From Bacillota bacterium (GTDB lineage Bacteria > Bacillota > Clostridia > Lachnospirales > Anaerotignaceae), in contig JAEZPX010000213.1 in NCBI GenBank assembly GCA_023413275.1, positions 1 through 6,973 of the forward strand: a DNA stretch of 6,973 nt, in the 5' to 3' direction. The position numbers and the translations under genes were made by a program. Shown here piece by piece: positions 1 to 5,999 of the stretch. A model generated the notes under the pieces. That model was not told the origin of the DNA and searched no databases. It worked only from the letters and a program-made list of their open reading frames with translations. Every line of letters starts with the position of its first letter. Position 1 is the stretch's first letter.

Positions 1-425
1 CCAATCCCTTGATATGCTGTGCCCTCTGGGGCACGAGCCCATAAAATATCCCCTTGTACCTGCTCCAAATCATATGTCCCCATGGAATAACCTGTTTTTA
101 TTGATAGATAATTATTAATATCTACCACATTATTTATATAATACAGTCCTCTTTCCTTGGAAATCCTGCGGCACATTGCCTCAGCAGAACAACGATAACG
201 ATTTGCATCTTTCCCCAAAGCTTTATAAGCTTTTCTTGTAGATTGAATCTTTTCTCTCTTATTTGCTTGAGAAAGTTCAACTTCTGCCAACTCTGCAATT
301 TTATCATTTAATAATTCCAAAAAAGAGGCCTCATCTTCTTTCACTGCAACCTTGCATTGCAATACCCCCAAAACCGCTTCGGGGCATCTCTCTTTTATAC
401 TTTTATCTATTGAAATATTTTTCAT
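1..425 (-). CDS. B3/B4 (tRNA synthetase-like) domain protein, C-terminal part cut by window edge
   Basis: The gene starts at ATG 425 and runs off the left edge, leaving 141 full codons. Residues 66-120 carry the run typical of stand-alone B3/B4 domain proteins (PF03483, the fold in the editing module of phenylalanyl-tRNA synthetase beta chain): KAYKALGKDANRYRCSAEA at about 65-83, then INNVVDINN at about 97-105 and a TGYSMGTYDL stretch at 111-120. Full-length relatives are usually about 220-235 residues, so roughly the last third is missing. A GGGAG ribosome site lies 10 bases before the ATG, with a second AAGGAG further upstream. Stand-alone members are thought by homology to act on tRNA or mischarged aminoacyl-tRNA, but function is mostly untested; that role is inference. 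The gene is divergent from the LysR-type regulator at 583, which is the usual layout for a regulator and its target. Family call is firm; substrate is unknown. Confidence 0.85.
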   Translation of the reverse strand, partial: MKNISIDKSIKERCPEAVLGVLQCKVAVKEDEASFLELLNDKIAELAEVELSQANKREKIQSTRKAYKALGKDANRYRCSAEAMCRRISKERGLYYINNVVDINNYLSIKTGYSMGTYDLEQVQGDILWARAPEGTAYQGI

Positions 426-461
426 AATAATATTACTCCCTTCTAAAATTCTCCTTCTTCC

Positions 462-489
462 AGCTTACGACAAAAAAACATCTTGTCAA
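462..489 (-). promoter_or_regulatory. Probable promoter of the B3/B4 gene with overlapping dyad
   Basis: On the minus strand a perfect TTGACA (489-484) is followed after 16 bases by TAAGCT (467-462), a poor -10 with three of six consensus positions. The -35 sits inside the small palindrome CTTGTCAAG (482-490), and TTGTC at 483-487 also forms an inverted pair with GACAA at 469-473. A good -35 with a weak -10 and overlapping dyads fits a promoter needing an activator, such as the divergent LysR protein. No start site has been mapped, so this is a prediction. Confidence 0.4.
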
Positions 490-547
490 GGAAAAACATG
501 TGCTTTCTAAAAATTTGCTCATCTACTTACTTTTTTTTGAAATACTG

Positions 548-572
548 TGATATGATAAAAAGAAAAAAGGAG
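548..572 (+). promoter_or_regulatory. Extended -10 promoter and ribosome site of the LysR-type gene
   Basis: TGTG followed by A and TATGAT (-10 hexamer at 551-556) matches the TRTGnTATAAT extended -10 form of Firmicutes. No good -35 is visible at the usual distance, which is common for this promoter type. AAGGAG at 567-572 is the ribosome site, 10 bases before ATG 583, and decides that start over the in-frame ATG at 592, which lies 19 bases away. Confidence 0.55.
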
Positions 573-582
573 CGAACCCTGT

Positions 583-1500
583 ATGACCCTAATGCAGTTG
601 GAATATATCATGGAAATTTATCATTGCGGTTCTATGAATAAAGCGGCTCAAAATTTATTTGTTTCCCAATCTGCAATTTCCACCGCCATAAAAGAATTGG
701 AAGAAGAATTAGGCATTTCCATTTTTGTTCGCAGCAATAGGGGCATTTCTTTAACAGAAGAAGGTCAGGAATTCATTGCAAAAATTCATCCTCTATTGCA
801 ACAAGCAAAAGAAGTTTCCCTGTTCTATTCCGGGAAAAATGGCCCAATTAATAACCGTCTCTATATTTCAACCCAGCGCTACCCTTTCTGCGCAAAGGCT
901 TTTGTAGAATTCTTAAAAAAGCAGAATGACCCATTCTTTCGTTATGGTTTTAAGGAATGTCCTATGGGTAAGGTTATAGAAGAAGTACATAATGGAAAAA
1001 GTGATTTAGGAATCGTTTTCCTTTCAGATATTACAGAAGTTTTTTTGAGTAAGCTCTTTGAATCTAAGAACTTAATTTTCCACGAAATGAAACGTCTGCG
1101 TCCTCATGTATTTATGAATAAAGAACATCCATTGGCACAAAAAGAAGAAATCTCTCTCATTGAGTTAAAAAATTATCCCTTTGTCATCTTTTCAAAGAAG
1201 GAAGAAAGCTCTCTTAATTTTTCTGAAGAAGCAGTCCTCAGTCAAAATATAGAATACAGTCAAATAATTTACGTGAATGATCGGGCAACTGCCTATAATA
1301 TCATTGCCCATACCACCGCAATATCCACAGGAAGTGGTGTTTTACCTGACGGGTATTATGATCCCCGCATTTCCGCAATTCCCTTGGCGGCTCCAGTTTG
1401 CGATATGTGCATTGGTTGGATTTCCAGAAAAGAGGAGCATCTTTCCAAAAAAGCAAAGGAGTTTGTTGAAATTTTAGAAGATCAAATAAAGAAGTATTAA
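583..1500 (+). CDS. LysR-family transcriptional regulator
   Basis: This is a complete LysR-type DNA-binding regulator of 305 residues, the usual length for the family. The N-terminal winged helix-turn-helix spans about residues 4-63. It has the typical pattern of a MNKAAQNLFVSQSAIS recognition segment at 18-33, followed by IKELEEELGISIFVRSNRG and the LTEEG turn at 57-61. Residues from about 90 to 300 form the periplasmic-binding-protein-like effector domain. It is cytoplasmic and should bind as a dimer or tetramer. The gene is divergent from the B3/B4-domain gene with a 157-bp gap, so that gene and the regulator itself are the likely targets. The effector cannot be read from sequence; LysR proteins respond to very diverse small molecules. 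It is followed within 20 bases by a hairpin terminator candidate. The family call is very secure; the target is inference. Confidence 0.95.
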   Translation: MTLMQLEYIMEIYHCGSMNKAAQNLFVSQSAISTAIKELEEELGISIFVRSNRGISLTEEGQEFIAKIHPLLQQAKEVSLFYSGKNGPINNRLYISTQRYPFCAKAFVEFLKKQNDPFFRYGFKECPMGKVIEEVHNGKSDLGIVFLSDITEVFLSKLFESKNLIFHEMKRLRPHVFMNKEHPLAQKEEISLIELKNYPFVIFSKKEESSLNFSEEAVLSQNIEYSQIIYVNDRATAYNIIAHTTAISTGSGVLPDGYYDPRISAIPLAAPVCDMCIGWISRKEEHLSKKAKEFVEILEDQIKKY

Positions 1501-1519
1501 TTCTCTTTCTAAAATAAAC

Positions 1520-1548
1520 AAGACCGCCGTTTGAATAACGGCGGTCTT
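1520..1548. terminator. 12-bp perfect hairpin, probable terminator
   Basis: AAGACCGCCGTT (1520-1531) and AACGGCGGTCTT (1537-1548) form a perfect GC-rich 12-bp stem with a five-base loop, starting 20 bases after the LysR-type stop codon. On the plus strand only two T residues end the stem, followed by AAACC, so the U-tract is weak. On the minus strand the stem is followed by a T-rich stretch (TGTTTATTTT), so it may also stop read-through from the methionine gamma-lyase gene, which ends 212 bases away. Confidence 0.7.
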
Positions 1549-1760
1549 AAACCTAAAAAAGATATTTAGAACAAAAGGGTTCTTACTTAGAGATATATTT
1601 TCGCTTTCTCTCTCATAAATAGGGTTTAAAACTTCCTTATAAATACAATCACTCTTTTAGCCACATGTGCTACGACGGTATACATTGCTATCATAGGGTT
1701 TCGCTCACAACAGATATATCATCATTTATTATACAAGTAAATAGCATAACGCGAATTAAT
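1549..1760. other. Intergenic stretch with no recognisable gene
   Basis: This 212-bp stretch separates the convergent LysR-type and methionine gamma-lyase genes. I see no ORF with a ribosome site, only fragments under 30 codons. It contains a weak 5-bp hairpin (1568-1583) and the 9-base string ATAGGGTTT twice in the same direction (near 1618 and 1693). No T-box, tRNA or known riboswitch pattern is evident. Confidence 0.5.
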
Positions 1761-2954
1761 TCAAATTTTTTCCAATCCCATCCTTAAATCTTCAATGATA
1801 TCCTCTACATTCTCTAGCCCAACAGATAGACGAATGAGTCCGGCAGAAATGCCTGCGGCTTTCAAATCCTCCTCTCCATAGGTTGAGTGGGTCATAGATG
1901 CGGGATGCTCGATTAACGTTTCTGCATCTCCTAAGGAAACAGCAATGGTTGCCAGTGATAGACTGTTTACAAATTTCATGCCTGCTTCTTTGCCACCTTT
2001 TACCTCGAAAGAAATCATGCCCCCAAAATCGTCCATTTGCTTCATAGCAATTTCATGCCCAGGGTGGTTTACAAGGCCGGGGAAGTAGACCTTTTCTACT
2101 TTTTCATGTCCGTCCAAAAATTCAGCGATTGCCTTGGCACTTGCACAATGTCTTTGCATACGAATTTCTAAGGTTTTTAAACCTCTTAAAATTAAGAAGG
2201 ACTCAAATGGCCCAAGCACAGCCCCTGTCATATCTTTCAGTCCAAACATCCTTACTTCCTGCATAAAGTCCGCCTTGCCAATGACAAATCCCGCAATCAC
2301 ATCACCATGGCCATTCAAATACTTTGTTGCTGAGTGAACAACAACATCTGCCCCCAGTTCCAAAGGTCTTTGCAAATAGGGTGATGCAAAGGTATTATCA
2401 CATACAACCTTAATAGAAGGATTAAATTCATGAGCGATTCTTGATATCTCAGAAATATCGGCAATTTTCAAGTTAGGGTTTGCAGGTGTTTCCAAATAAA
2501 CACACACAGTGTTTTCTTTTAAATTTGCCTTTACATCTTCTAAATTGGAAGTGTCCACAAAGGTAACCTCAACACCATAACGTGTCATGCCATGCTGTAA
2601 TAGTGCAAAAGTACAACCGTAAAGGGTCTCATCGGCTAAAATGTGCTTGCCCGCACCTGCAATACTCCATAAACAGGAAGAAATTGCACCCATCCCGCTG
2701 GAAGCAGCAACACAGGCTTCGCCATTTTCCAAAGCTGCAACCTTGCTTTCCAAAACAGAGGTGGTGGGATTTCCTAAACGGGTATAAATATAGCCATTCT
2801 CTTGTCCTGCAAAACGATGTCCCCCTTGTTCGCAGTTTTCAAAAAAGAATGTAGAGGTTTGATAAATAGGCATTGTCAATGAACCGTATTGTTTATCCCT
2901 AATATTCCCTGCATGAATTGCTTTTGTGCCAAAACCGCCACTCCCGTGTGCCAT
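1761..2954 (-). CDS. mgl: L-methionine gamma-lyase
   Basis: This cytosolic PLP enzyme breaks L-methionine into methanethiol, ammonia and 2-oxobutyrate, and can also act on homocysteine and cysteine. It belongs to the Cys/Met metabolism PLP family. From ATG 2954 it is 397 residues, essentially the family length. The PLP lysine is K211 in SATKYLNGHGD; Y57 and R59 (YTR) would contact the cofactor phosphate from the partner subunit. LYGCTF at 111-116 carries the Tyr (Y112) and the Cys (C114) that is characteristic of methionine gamma-lyase. GLKDMTG gives K240 and D241, the pair used to tell this enzyme from cystathionine lyases and synthases. A longer reading from GTG 2963 is unlikely because that codon overlaps the ribosome site AAAAGGAG (2963-2970), which sits 8 bases before ATG 2954. 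The gene has its own promoter and a divergent neighbour. Specificity is inferred from these residues. Confidence 0.93.
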   Translation of the reverse strand: MAHGSGGFGTKAIHAGNIRDKQYGSLTMPIYQTSTFFFENCEQGGHRFAGQENGYIYTRLGNPTTSVLESKVAALENGEACVAASSGMGAISSCLWSIAGAGKHILADETLYGCTFALLQHGMTRYGVEVTFVDTSNLEDVKANLKENTVCVYLETPANPNLKIADISEISRIAHEFNPSIKVVCDNTFASPYLQRPLELGADVVVHSATKYLNGHGDVIAGFVIGKADFMQEVRMFGLKDMTGAVLGPFESFLILRGLKTLEIRMQRHCASAKAIAEFLDGHEKVEKVYFPGLVNHPGHEIAMKQMDDFGGMISFEVKGGKEAGMKFVNSLSLATIAVSLGDAETLIEHPASMTHSTYGEEDLKAAGISAGLIRLSVGLENVEDIIEDLRMGLEKI

Positions 2955-2993
2955 GTAAAACACTCCTTTTCCGAATATGATATTGTTATTATT

Positions 2994-3002
2994 ATTATAT
3001 CA
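2994..3002 (-). promoter_or_regulatory. Extended -10 promoter of mgl
   Basis: On the minus strand TGATATAAT (3002-2994), preceded by TG, matches TRTGnTATAAT exactly. No good -35 is present. It predicts a transcript starting near 2987 with a leader of only about 33 bases, too short for a SAM riboswitch or T-box, so control should act on DNA through the repeats at 3018-3067. Confidence 0.65.
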
Positions 3003-3017
3003 CAGAGAAATTTTATC

Positions 3018-3067
3018 CAGTTATTAGCGGTTTTTTATATTCAGTTATCTAAAAAACCGATAACCGC
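3018..3067. promoter_or_regulatory. Inverted and direct repeat cluster, candidate shared operator
   Basis: Between the two divergent promoters lies CGGTTTTTTA (3028-3037) facing its exact complement TAAAAAACCG (3050-3059), a 10-bp inverted repeat with a 12-base spacer. Overlapping it, GTTATC (3044-3049) and GATAAC (3059-3064) form a second dyad with a 9-base spacer. CAGTTAT occurs twice in the same direction (3018-3024 and 3042-3048, 24 bp apart), with a third inverted near-copy (CGGTTAT on the minus strand, 3066-3060). The cluster lies upstream of both -10 regions, as expected of a regulator-binding site; which protein binds is unknown. Confidence 0.5.
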
Positions 3068-3086
3068 CTTTGCTTGTCCTTCCCCC

Positions 3087-3139
3087 TTGAAATTTACTTT
3101 AAAAACAGGTATCATACTCAGTGATGAATGGTAAAGGAG
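3087..3139 (+). promoter_or_regulatory. Promoter and ribosome site of the 135-residue unknown gene
   Basis: TTGAAA (3087-3092) and TATCAT (3110-3115) are separated by exactly 17 bases, a good housekeeping-type promoter. Transcription would start near 3122. AAAGGAG at 3133-3139 lies 8 bases before ATG 3148, which fixes that start. The in-frame GTG at 3121 and ATG at 3124 lie at the predicted transcript start and have no ribosome site. Confidence 0.65.
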
Positions 3140-3147
3140 AGAACAAA

Positions 3148-3555
3148 ATGGAGCAAAAAGTATTAATTGTATCTTGCGTTGAATATTATAGTTTTCTAAA
3201 GAATATTCCCGCTGATAAAGTGTTTCTTTCATTTCGACAGACCTCTATTCTTGATATGATTTTAGAGAGCCAAAGAAACTTCCCAGAAATGGATTTGGAG
3301 TTTTATGCTGGAATGATAGATGGAATCGTGGCTATGGAAAGCGACGCAGAGGAAAACGACTATGCTCACTACAAAGAGCGTACTGCTTTGGTTTCAGAGG
3401 TTGTTGCATTACTTGCAAAAAAATACGCTTTAGATGCTTTGGAGGCATGTGGAAGGTATTATGAATCTCAAACAGCAAAGCTGGTGTCAGAAGATAAGAC
3501 AGGATATTATCAAAAAATGGCGGCAGAAATCTATGCCATGCTTGAGGCAGAATAA
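3148..3555 (+). CDS. Hypothetical protein, N-terminal half DUF3791-like (tentative)
   Basis: This is a 135-residue, acidic, probably all-helical soluble protein with no signal peptide or membrane segment. I do not firmly recognise it. Residues 4-62 have the rhythm of DUF3791 proteins: a hydrophobic start, an IxxCxEYY-like segment (IVSCVEYYSFL, 7-17), then a short PADKVFLSFRQTSILDMI block (21-38) and a conserved-looking tail near DGI (58-60). Family members often belong to small accessory modules, sometimes beside a DUF3990 gene, which is not seen here. The remaining part, about 68-135, is predicted helical from its Ala, Glu, Lys and Leu pattern and may be a separate extension. It has its own promoter and ribosome site, is divergent from mgl, and ends 8 bases before a strong hairpin, so it is a genuine single-gene unit. 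Divergence from mgl over a repeat-rich operator hints at coordinated control; no function can be assigned. Confidence 0.75.
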   Translation: MEQKVLIVSCVEYYSFLKNIPADKVFLSFRQTSILDMILESQRNFPEMDLEFYAGMIDGIVAMESDAEENDYAHYKERTALVSEVVALLAKKYALDALEACGRYYESQTAKLVSEDKTGYYQKMAAEIYAMLEAE

Positions 3556-3562
3556 AAGTAAA

Positions 3563-3605
3563 ACCCCCATTTGTAACAGCATAACTTGCTGTTACAAATG
3601 GGGGT
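3563..3605. terminator. 19-bp perfect hairpin, shared convergent terminator
   Basis: Starting 8 bases after the stop of the 135-residue protein, ACCCCCATTTGTAACAGCA (3563-3581) pairs without mismatch with 3587-3605, leaving a five-base loop. On the minus strand it is followed by TTTACTTTTATT, a fair U-tract, so it should end transcripts of the cyclase-family gene that stops at 3679. On the plus strand the following bases are GATGATTTATA, so termination there depends mainly on the very stable stem. Confidence 0.85.
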
Positions 3606-3678
3606 GATGATTTATATCTTAAATATATTAGGAAATCCTTTTAATTTCTGTATCCCCTAAAAAATAAATCCAGTTTTT

Positions 3679-4323
3679 CTATTCTAAAATGGCTACTGCC
3701 CGTATCGGTGCTCCGTCAGAATTTTCAAACTTCAAAGGAAGTGCCGCCAGCAAAAAATCTGCTTCCCCTATCATCTCTAGATTACAAAGATTTTCAATGA
3801 TAACCATGGTTTCCTTCTTTAAAATAATATGATGCAATGTGAGGGCAGTATCGGATATGGGATCTAAGCCGATATTATCCAAACCAATGCCTTTTTTATT
3901 ATGCTCTACCAAATATCTGGCAACTTCTTGTGAAATCACAGGATACTCTCCAAAATATTTATCTTGACCCCAATATTTTTCCCAGCCTGTTTTGAAAAGT
4001 ATAAATTCGGCTCTCTCCACTCGTTCTTTATTCCGTTCAATATAAGAAATATCAATGGTTCCACCCTCTGGTACATCGGTAGCATCAATGACACAGGCTT
4101 TGCCCACAAAACCTGATGCATCTTTTTTATCTAGGGAAATTCCATTCGGAATAATATGATGGGGCGCATCCATATGGGTTCCTGTGTGAGAAAGCAGCTT
4201 TAGTAGCGTTTCCTTAAATCCATCCTTTTCATAAGAATGGGCAATAGAAAGGTGAGGTTCCGCCGTTCCCGGGTAAACTGGTATTGTATTTGAAATGGTG
4301 TGTGTTAGATCAATAATTTTCAT
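3679..4323 (-). CDS. Cyclase-family metal-dependent hydrolase, KynB-like
   Basis: This 214-residue protein belongs to the cyclase family (PF04199), whose best-known member is arylformamidase KynB, which hydrolyses N-formylkynurenine in tryptophan breakdown. The signature HTGTHMDAPHH lies at residues 46-56 and supplies the metal ligands (H46, H50, D52 and probably H56). Later ligands are expected at H164 or H165 and at E177 (IIENL). The N-terminus (IIDLTHTISNTIPVYPG) is typical. ATG 4323 is chosen because AAGGAG (4335-4330) lies 6 bases before it and the family pattern begins there; a longer reading to 4380 adds 19 residues unlike the family. No kynurenine-pathway gene is nearby, so arylformamidase activity is not supported; many family members act on other amides or lactones. 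It lies 90 bp downstream of the YcxB-like gene and may be co-transcribed with it. I see no clear promoter in the gap. Confidence 0.88.
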   Translation of the reverse strand: MKIIDLTHTISNTIPVYPGTAEPHLSIAHSYEKDGFKETLLKLLSHTGTHMDAPHHIIPNGISLDKKDASGFVGKACVIDATDVPEGGTIDISYIERNKERVERAEFILFKTGWEKYWGQDKYFGEYPVISQEVARYLVEHNKKGIGLDNIGLDPISDTALTLHHIILKKETMVIIENLCNLEMIGEADFLLAALPLKFENSDGAPIRAVAILE

Positions 4324-4413
4324 ACTTTTCTCCTTTTTAATATATTTTATATTATTCATACAATCCTTCTTCACTGACATCCTATGTAATCTCTTATACT
4401 ATATACTAAAATT

Positions 4414-5073
4414 TCATACTATTTGATGATAAGACTTTTGTAACTTAAAACTCACAAAATCTAAAAACGCTTCTTCATTGGCGTATATTAAGTCCTTCTT
4501 TTGTAAAGCAGCAACGCTTTCATTCCAAAGGATAACATAAAAATCTGTAGTAACAAAAACTTCATCAATTTCTTCGTATTTAACATTGGGTCCTCTCGAA
4601 AAGGATATCACCTCTTCAGAAAATTGAATTGATTCCGATTCTACATTTTCATAAATCTCAAATAATTTTTTTGCGGCTTTCGTGTACGGTGTACGTCTTT
4701 CTTTTTTAAGAAAGATTTCTTTTTTAAAGAGAGGCCTTTCTGTAGACGTTCCATCATCTGTCATAAACCAAAACCCCAAAATAATTGCCAATGCACCAAC
4801 AATCAGTACATCAAGAAGTGCTTCGGGATCCATAAATCCAGGTACGATAAGAAATATCCCAATGAATAAATATATCAAACCTAATATTTTATATTTAAGT
4901 CGAGTCTGTTTTGATTTCTCCTTTTTTCTTCTTAAATGCATTTTGTCAATATATTTCCAAATGCGAGGAAACCTTTTACGGCTAGACATCTCAGTTATTT
5001 TCTCTAACACCTTACTTATTTGTGGTATAAATAATGATGAATGATAGTTAGTTAAAGAAAAATTAAATTCCAT
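4414..5073 (-). CDS. YcxB-like membrane protein
   Basis: This is a 219-residue protein with two hydrophobic helices at about residues 61-80 and 85-103, separated by a short MDPEA turn. The first is preceded by a strongly basic stretch (RRKKEKSKQTRLK, about 48-60), which by the positive-inside rule places both ends in the cytoplasm. The soluble C-terminal part (about 115-219) has the pattern of YcxB-like proteins: a segment around EEVISFSRG, then VKYEEIDEVFVTTDFYVILWN at 164-184 and an EEAFLDFVSFKLQK tail. The family is common in Firmicutes and has no established function. The start at ATG 5073 is supported by GGGAGG (5084-5079) five bases upstream; a longer reading to 5127 has no ribosome site. 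It sits 114 bp after the ATPase gene and 90 bp before the cyclase gene. Membrane location is secure; the family name is moderately so. Confidence 0.7.
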   Translation of the reverse strand: MEFNFSLTNYHSSLFIPQISKVLEKITEMSSRKRFPRIWKYIDKMHLRRKKEKSKQTRLKYKILGLIYLFIGIFLIVPGFMDPEALLDVLIVGALAIILGFWFMTDDGTSTERPLFKKEIFLKKERRTPYTKAAKKLFEIYENVESESIQFSEEVISFSRGPNVKYEEIDEVFVTTDFYVILWNESVAALQKKDLIYANEEAFLDFVSFKLQKSYHQIV

Positions 5074-5187
5074 GTTTACCTCCCTGATTAATTGTAGCCT
5101 TAATAATATAAAACCAAGAAGTGCCATTTGGATGGTTCCGTATTAAAATATACTTACTTTTAAAAAATAAGAATATATCAATAGTGG

Positions 5188-5916
5188 TTACGTCTCTAAC
5201 AGATACTTCAACATTATCTCCGGATTTTCCAAAAAATTTTTTGTAATCTGGAAATGCTCCGTCTCCTTATAAGATACAGCTTGCACACCATTCTCGGAAA
5301 ACTCTAATATCTCTGCACCGGGATACGCCATAAGAATGGGCGAATGCGTCGCAATAATAAATTGTGAATTGTTTTTCACAAGTAAATCTATTTCCGCCAT
5401 TAAGGTTAACAATCTCATTGGAGATAGAGCCGCTTCCGGTTCATCTAAAATATACAAACCATTTCCTTGGAATCTATTTTGAACCAACGCCAAAAAACTC
5501 TCTCCATGGGATTGACGATGCAATGACATCCCTCCATAGCTATCCCCAGCATGAATCTCATCCACATAACTGGCTACATTATAAAAGCTCTCTGCCCGAA
5601 GAAAAAAACCGTCCTTGGCAAAAGCAGATTTGATCAGTGTTAAATGTTCATAAAGATCAGAATGGGAGTTGTTTGTGGAAAACTGAAAGTTTTTGGTTCC
5701 CCCCTCGGCATTAAAACCATAGGCAACCGCTATTGCTTCAAGGAGTGTAGATTTTCCAGTACCATTTTCACCAACAAAAAAAGTAACTGGGCTCTTGAGT
5801 GATAGCCTTTCTTTTGCGATTAAATGTTGTACCGCAGGAATCTGGAGTAAATAAGATTTTTCGGAAATAGGTAACGTCAATGCTACATCTCTAATATATT
5901 GTGGTGAATTCACCAT
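5188..5916 (-). CDS. Stand-alone ABC/AAA-type ATPase, COG3910-like
   Basis: This is a 242-residue soluble ATPase. Walker A is GENGTGKST at residues 49-57. The ABC-like signature is SHGES at 136-140. Walker B is YILDEPEAALS at 155-165, with D158 and the catalytic E159. The switch histidine is H191 in IIATHSP. The layout, a single compact nucleotide-binding domain with no membrane part and no long coiled coil, matches the predicted-ATPase group COG3910, which lies in the same large family as SMC/RecF-type ATPases. The role is unknown; there is no permease, nuclease or toxin-like partner beside it, so neither transport nor phage defence is supported. ATG 5916 is used because AAAGGAGG (5928-5921) lies just before it. 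Spacing is tight at 4 bases, and GTG 5913, the next codon, is an alternative. An upstream extension to 5991 would place the ribosome site inside the gene. Confidence 0.87.
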   Translation of the reverse strand: MVNSPQYIRDVALTLPISEKSYLLQIPAVQHLIAKERLSLKSPVTFFVGENGTGKSTLLEAIAVAYGFNAEGGTKNFQFSTNNSHSDLYEHLTLIKSAFAKDGFFLRAESFYNVASYVDEIHAGDSYGGMSLHRQSHGESFLALVQNRFQGNGLYILDEPEAALSPMRLLTLMAEIDLLVKNNSQFIIATHSPILMAYPGAEILEFSENGVQAVSYKETEHFQITKNFLENPEIMLKYLLET

Positions 5917-5999
5917 AAGCCCTCCTTTCCTATTATAATGCACTCCATAGCAGCTTATAAAATAATATGGTATCAGCTTAATTTTTTTCATTTATTCAC

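Noticed and set aside
1277..1477. 66-codon plus-strand reading frame inside the LysR-type gene
   Set aside because: It overlaps a clear full-length family gene on the same strand in another frame, has no ribosome site and shows no recognisable domain.
1640..1740. Short hydrophobic plus-strand frame after the LysR-type gene
   Set aside because: Open for only about 30 codons with no ATG start or ribosome site.
1753..1762. GAATTAATTC palindrome at the mgl stop codon
   Set aside because: It is a 10-base AT-rich palindrome with no loop or U-tract, likely to occur by chance in AT-rich DNA.
2955..3000. SAM riboswitch or T-box in front of mgl
   Set aside because: The predicted leader is only about 33 bases, far too short for either structure.
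2134..3134. Three plus-strand reading frames of 67 to 90 codons lying mostly antisense to mgl
   Set aside because: They mirror the conserved mgl coding sequence, lack ribosome sites and have compositions unlike real proteins.
3041..3232. 63-codon minus-strand frame across the unknown gene's promoter
   Set aside because: It covers the repeat cluster and promoter, has no ribosome site and runs against a well-supported plus-strand gene.
4682..5044. 120-codon plus-strand frame antisense to the YcxB-like gene
   Set aside because: It has no ribosome site or domain; the minus-strand frame has a strong ribosome site and two sensible membrane helices.
5364..5633. 89-codon plus-strand frame antisense to the ATPase gene
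   Set aside because: It is a shadow of a conserved ATPase with intact Walker and signature motifs.
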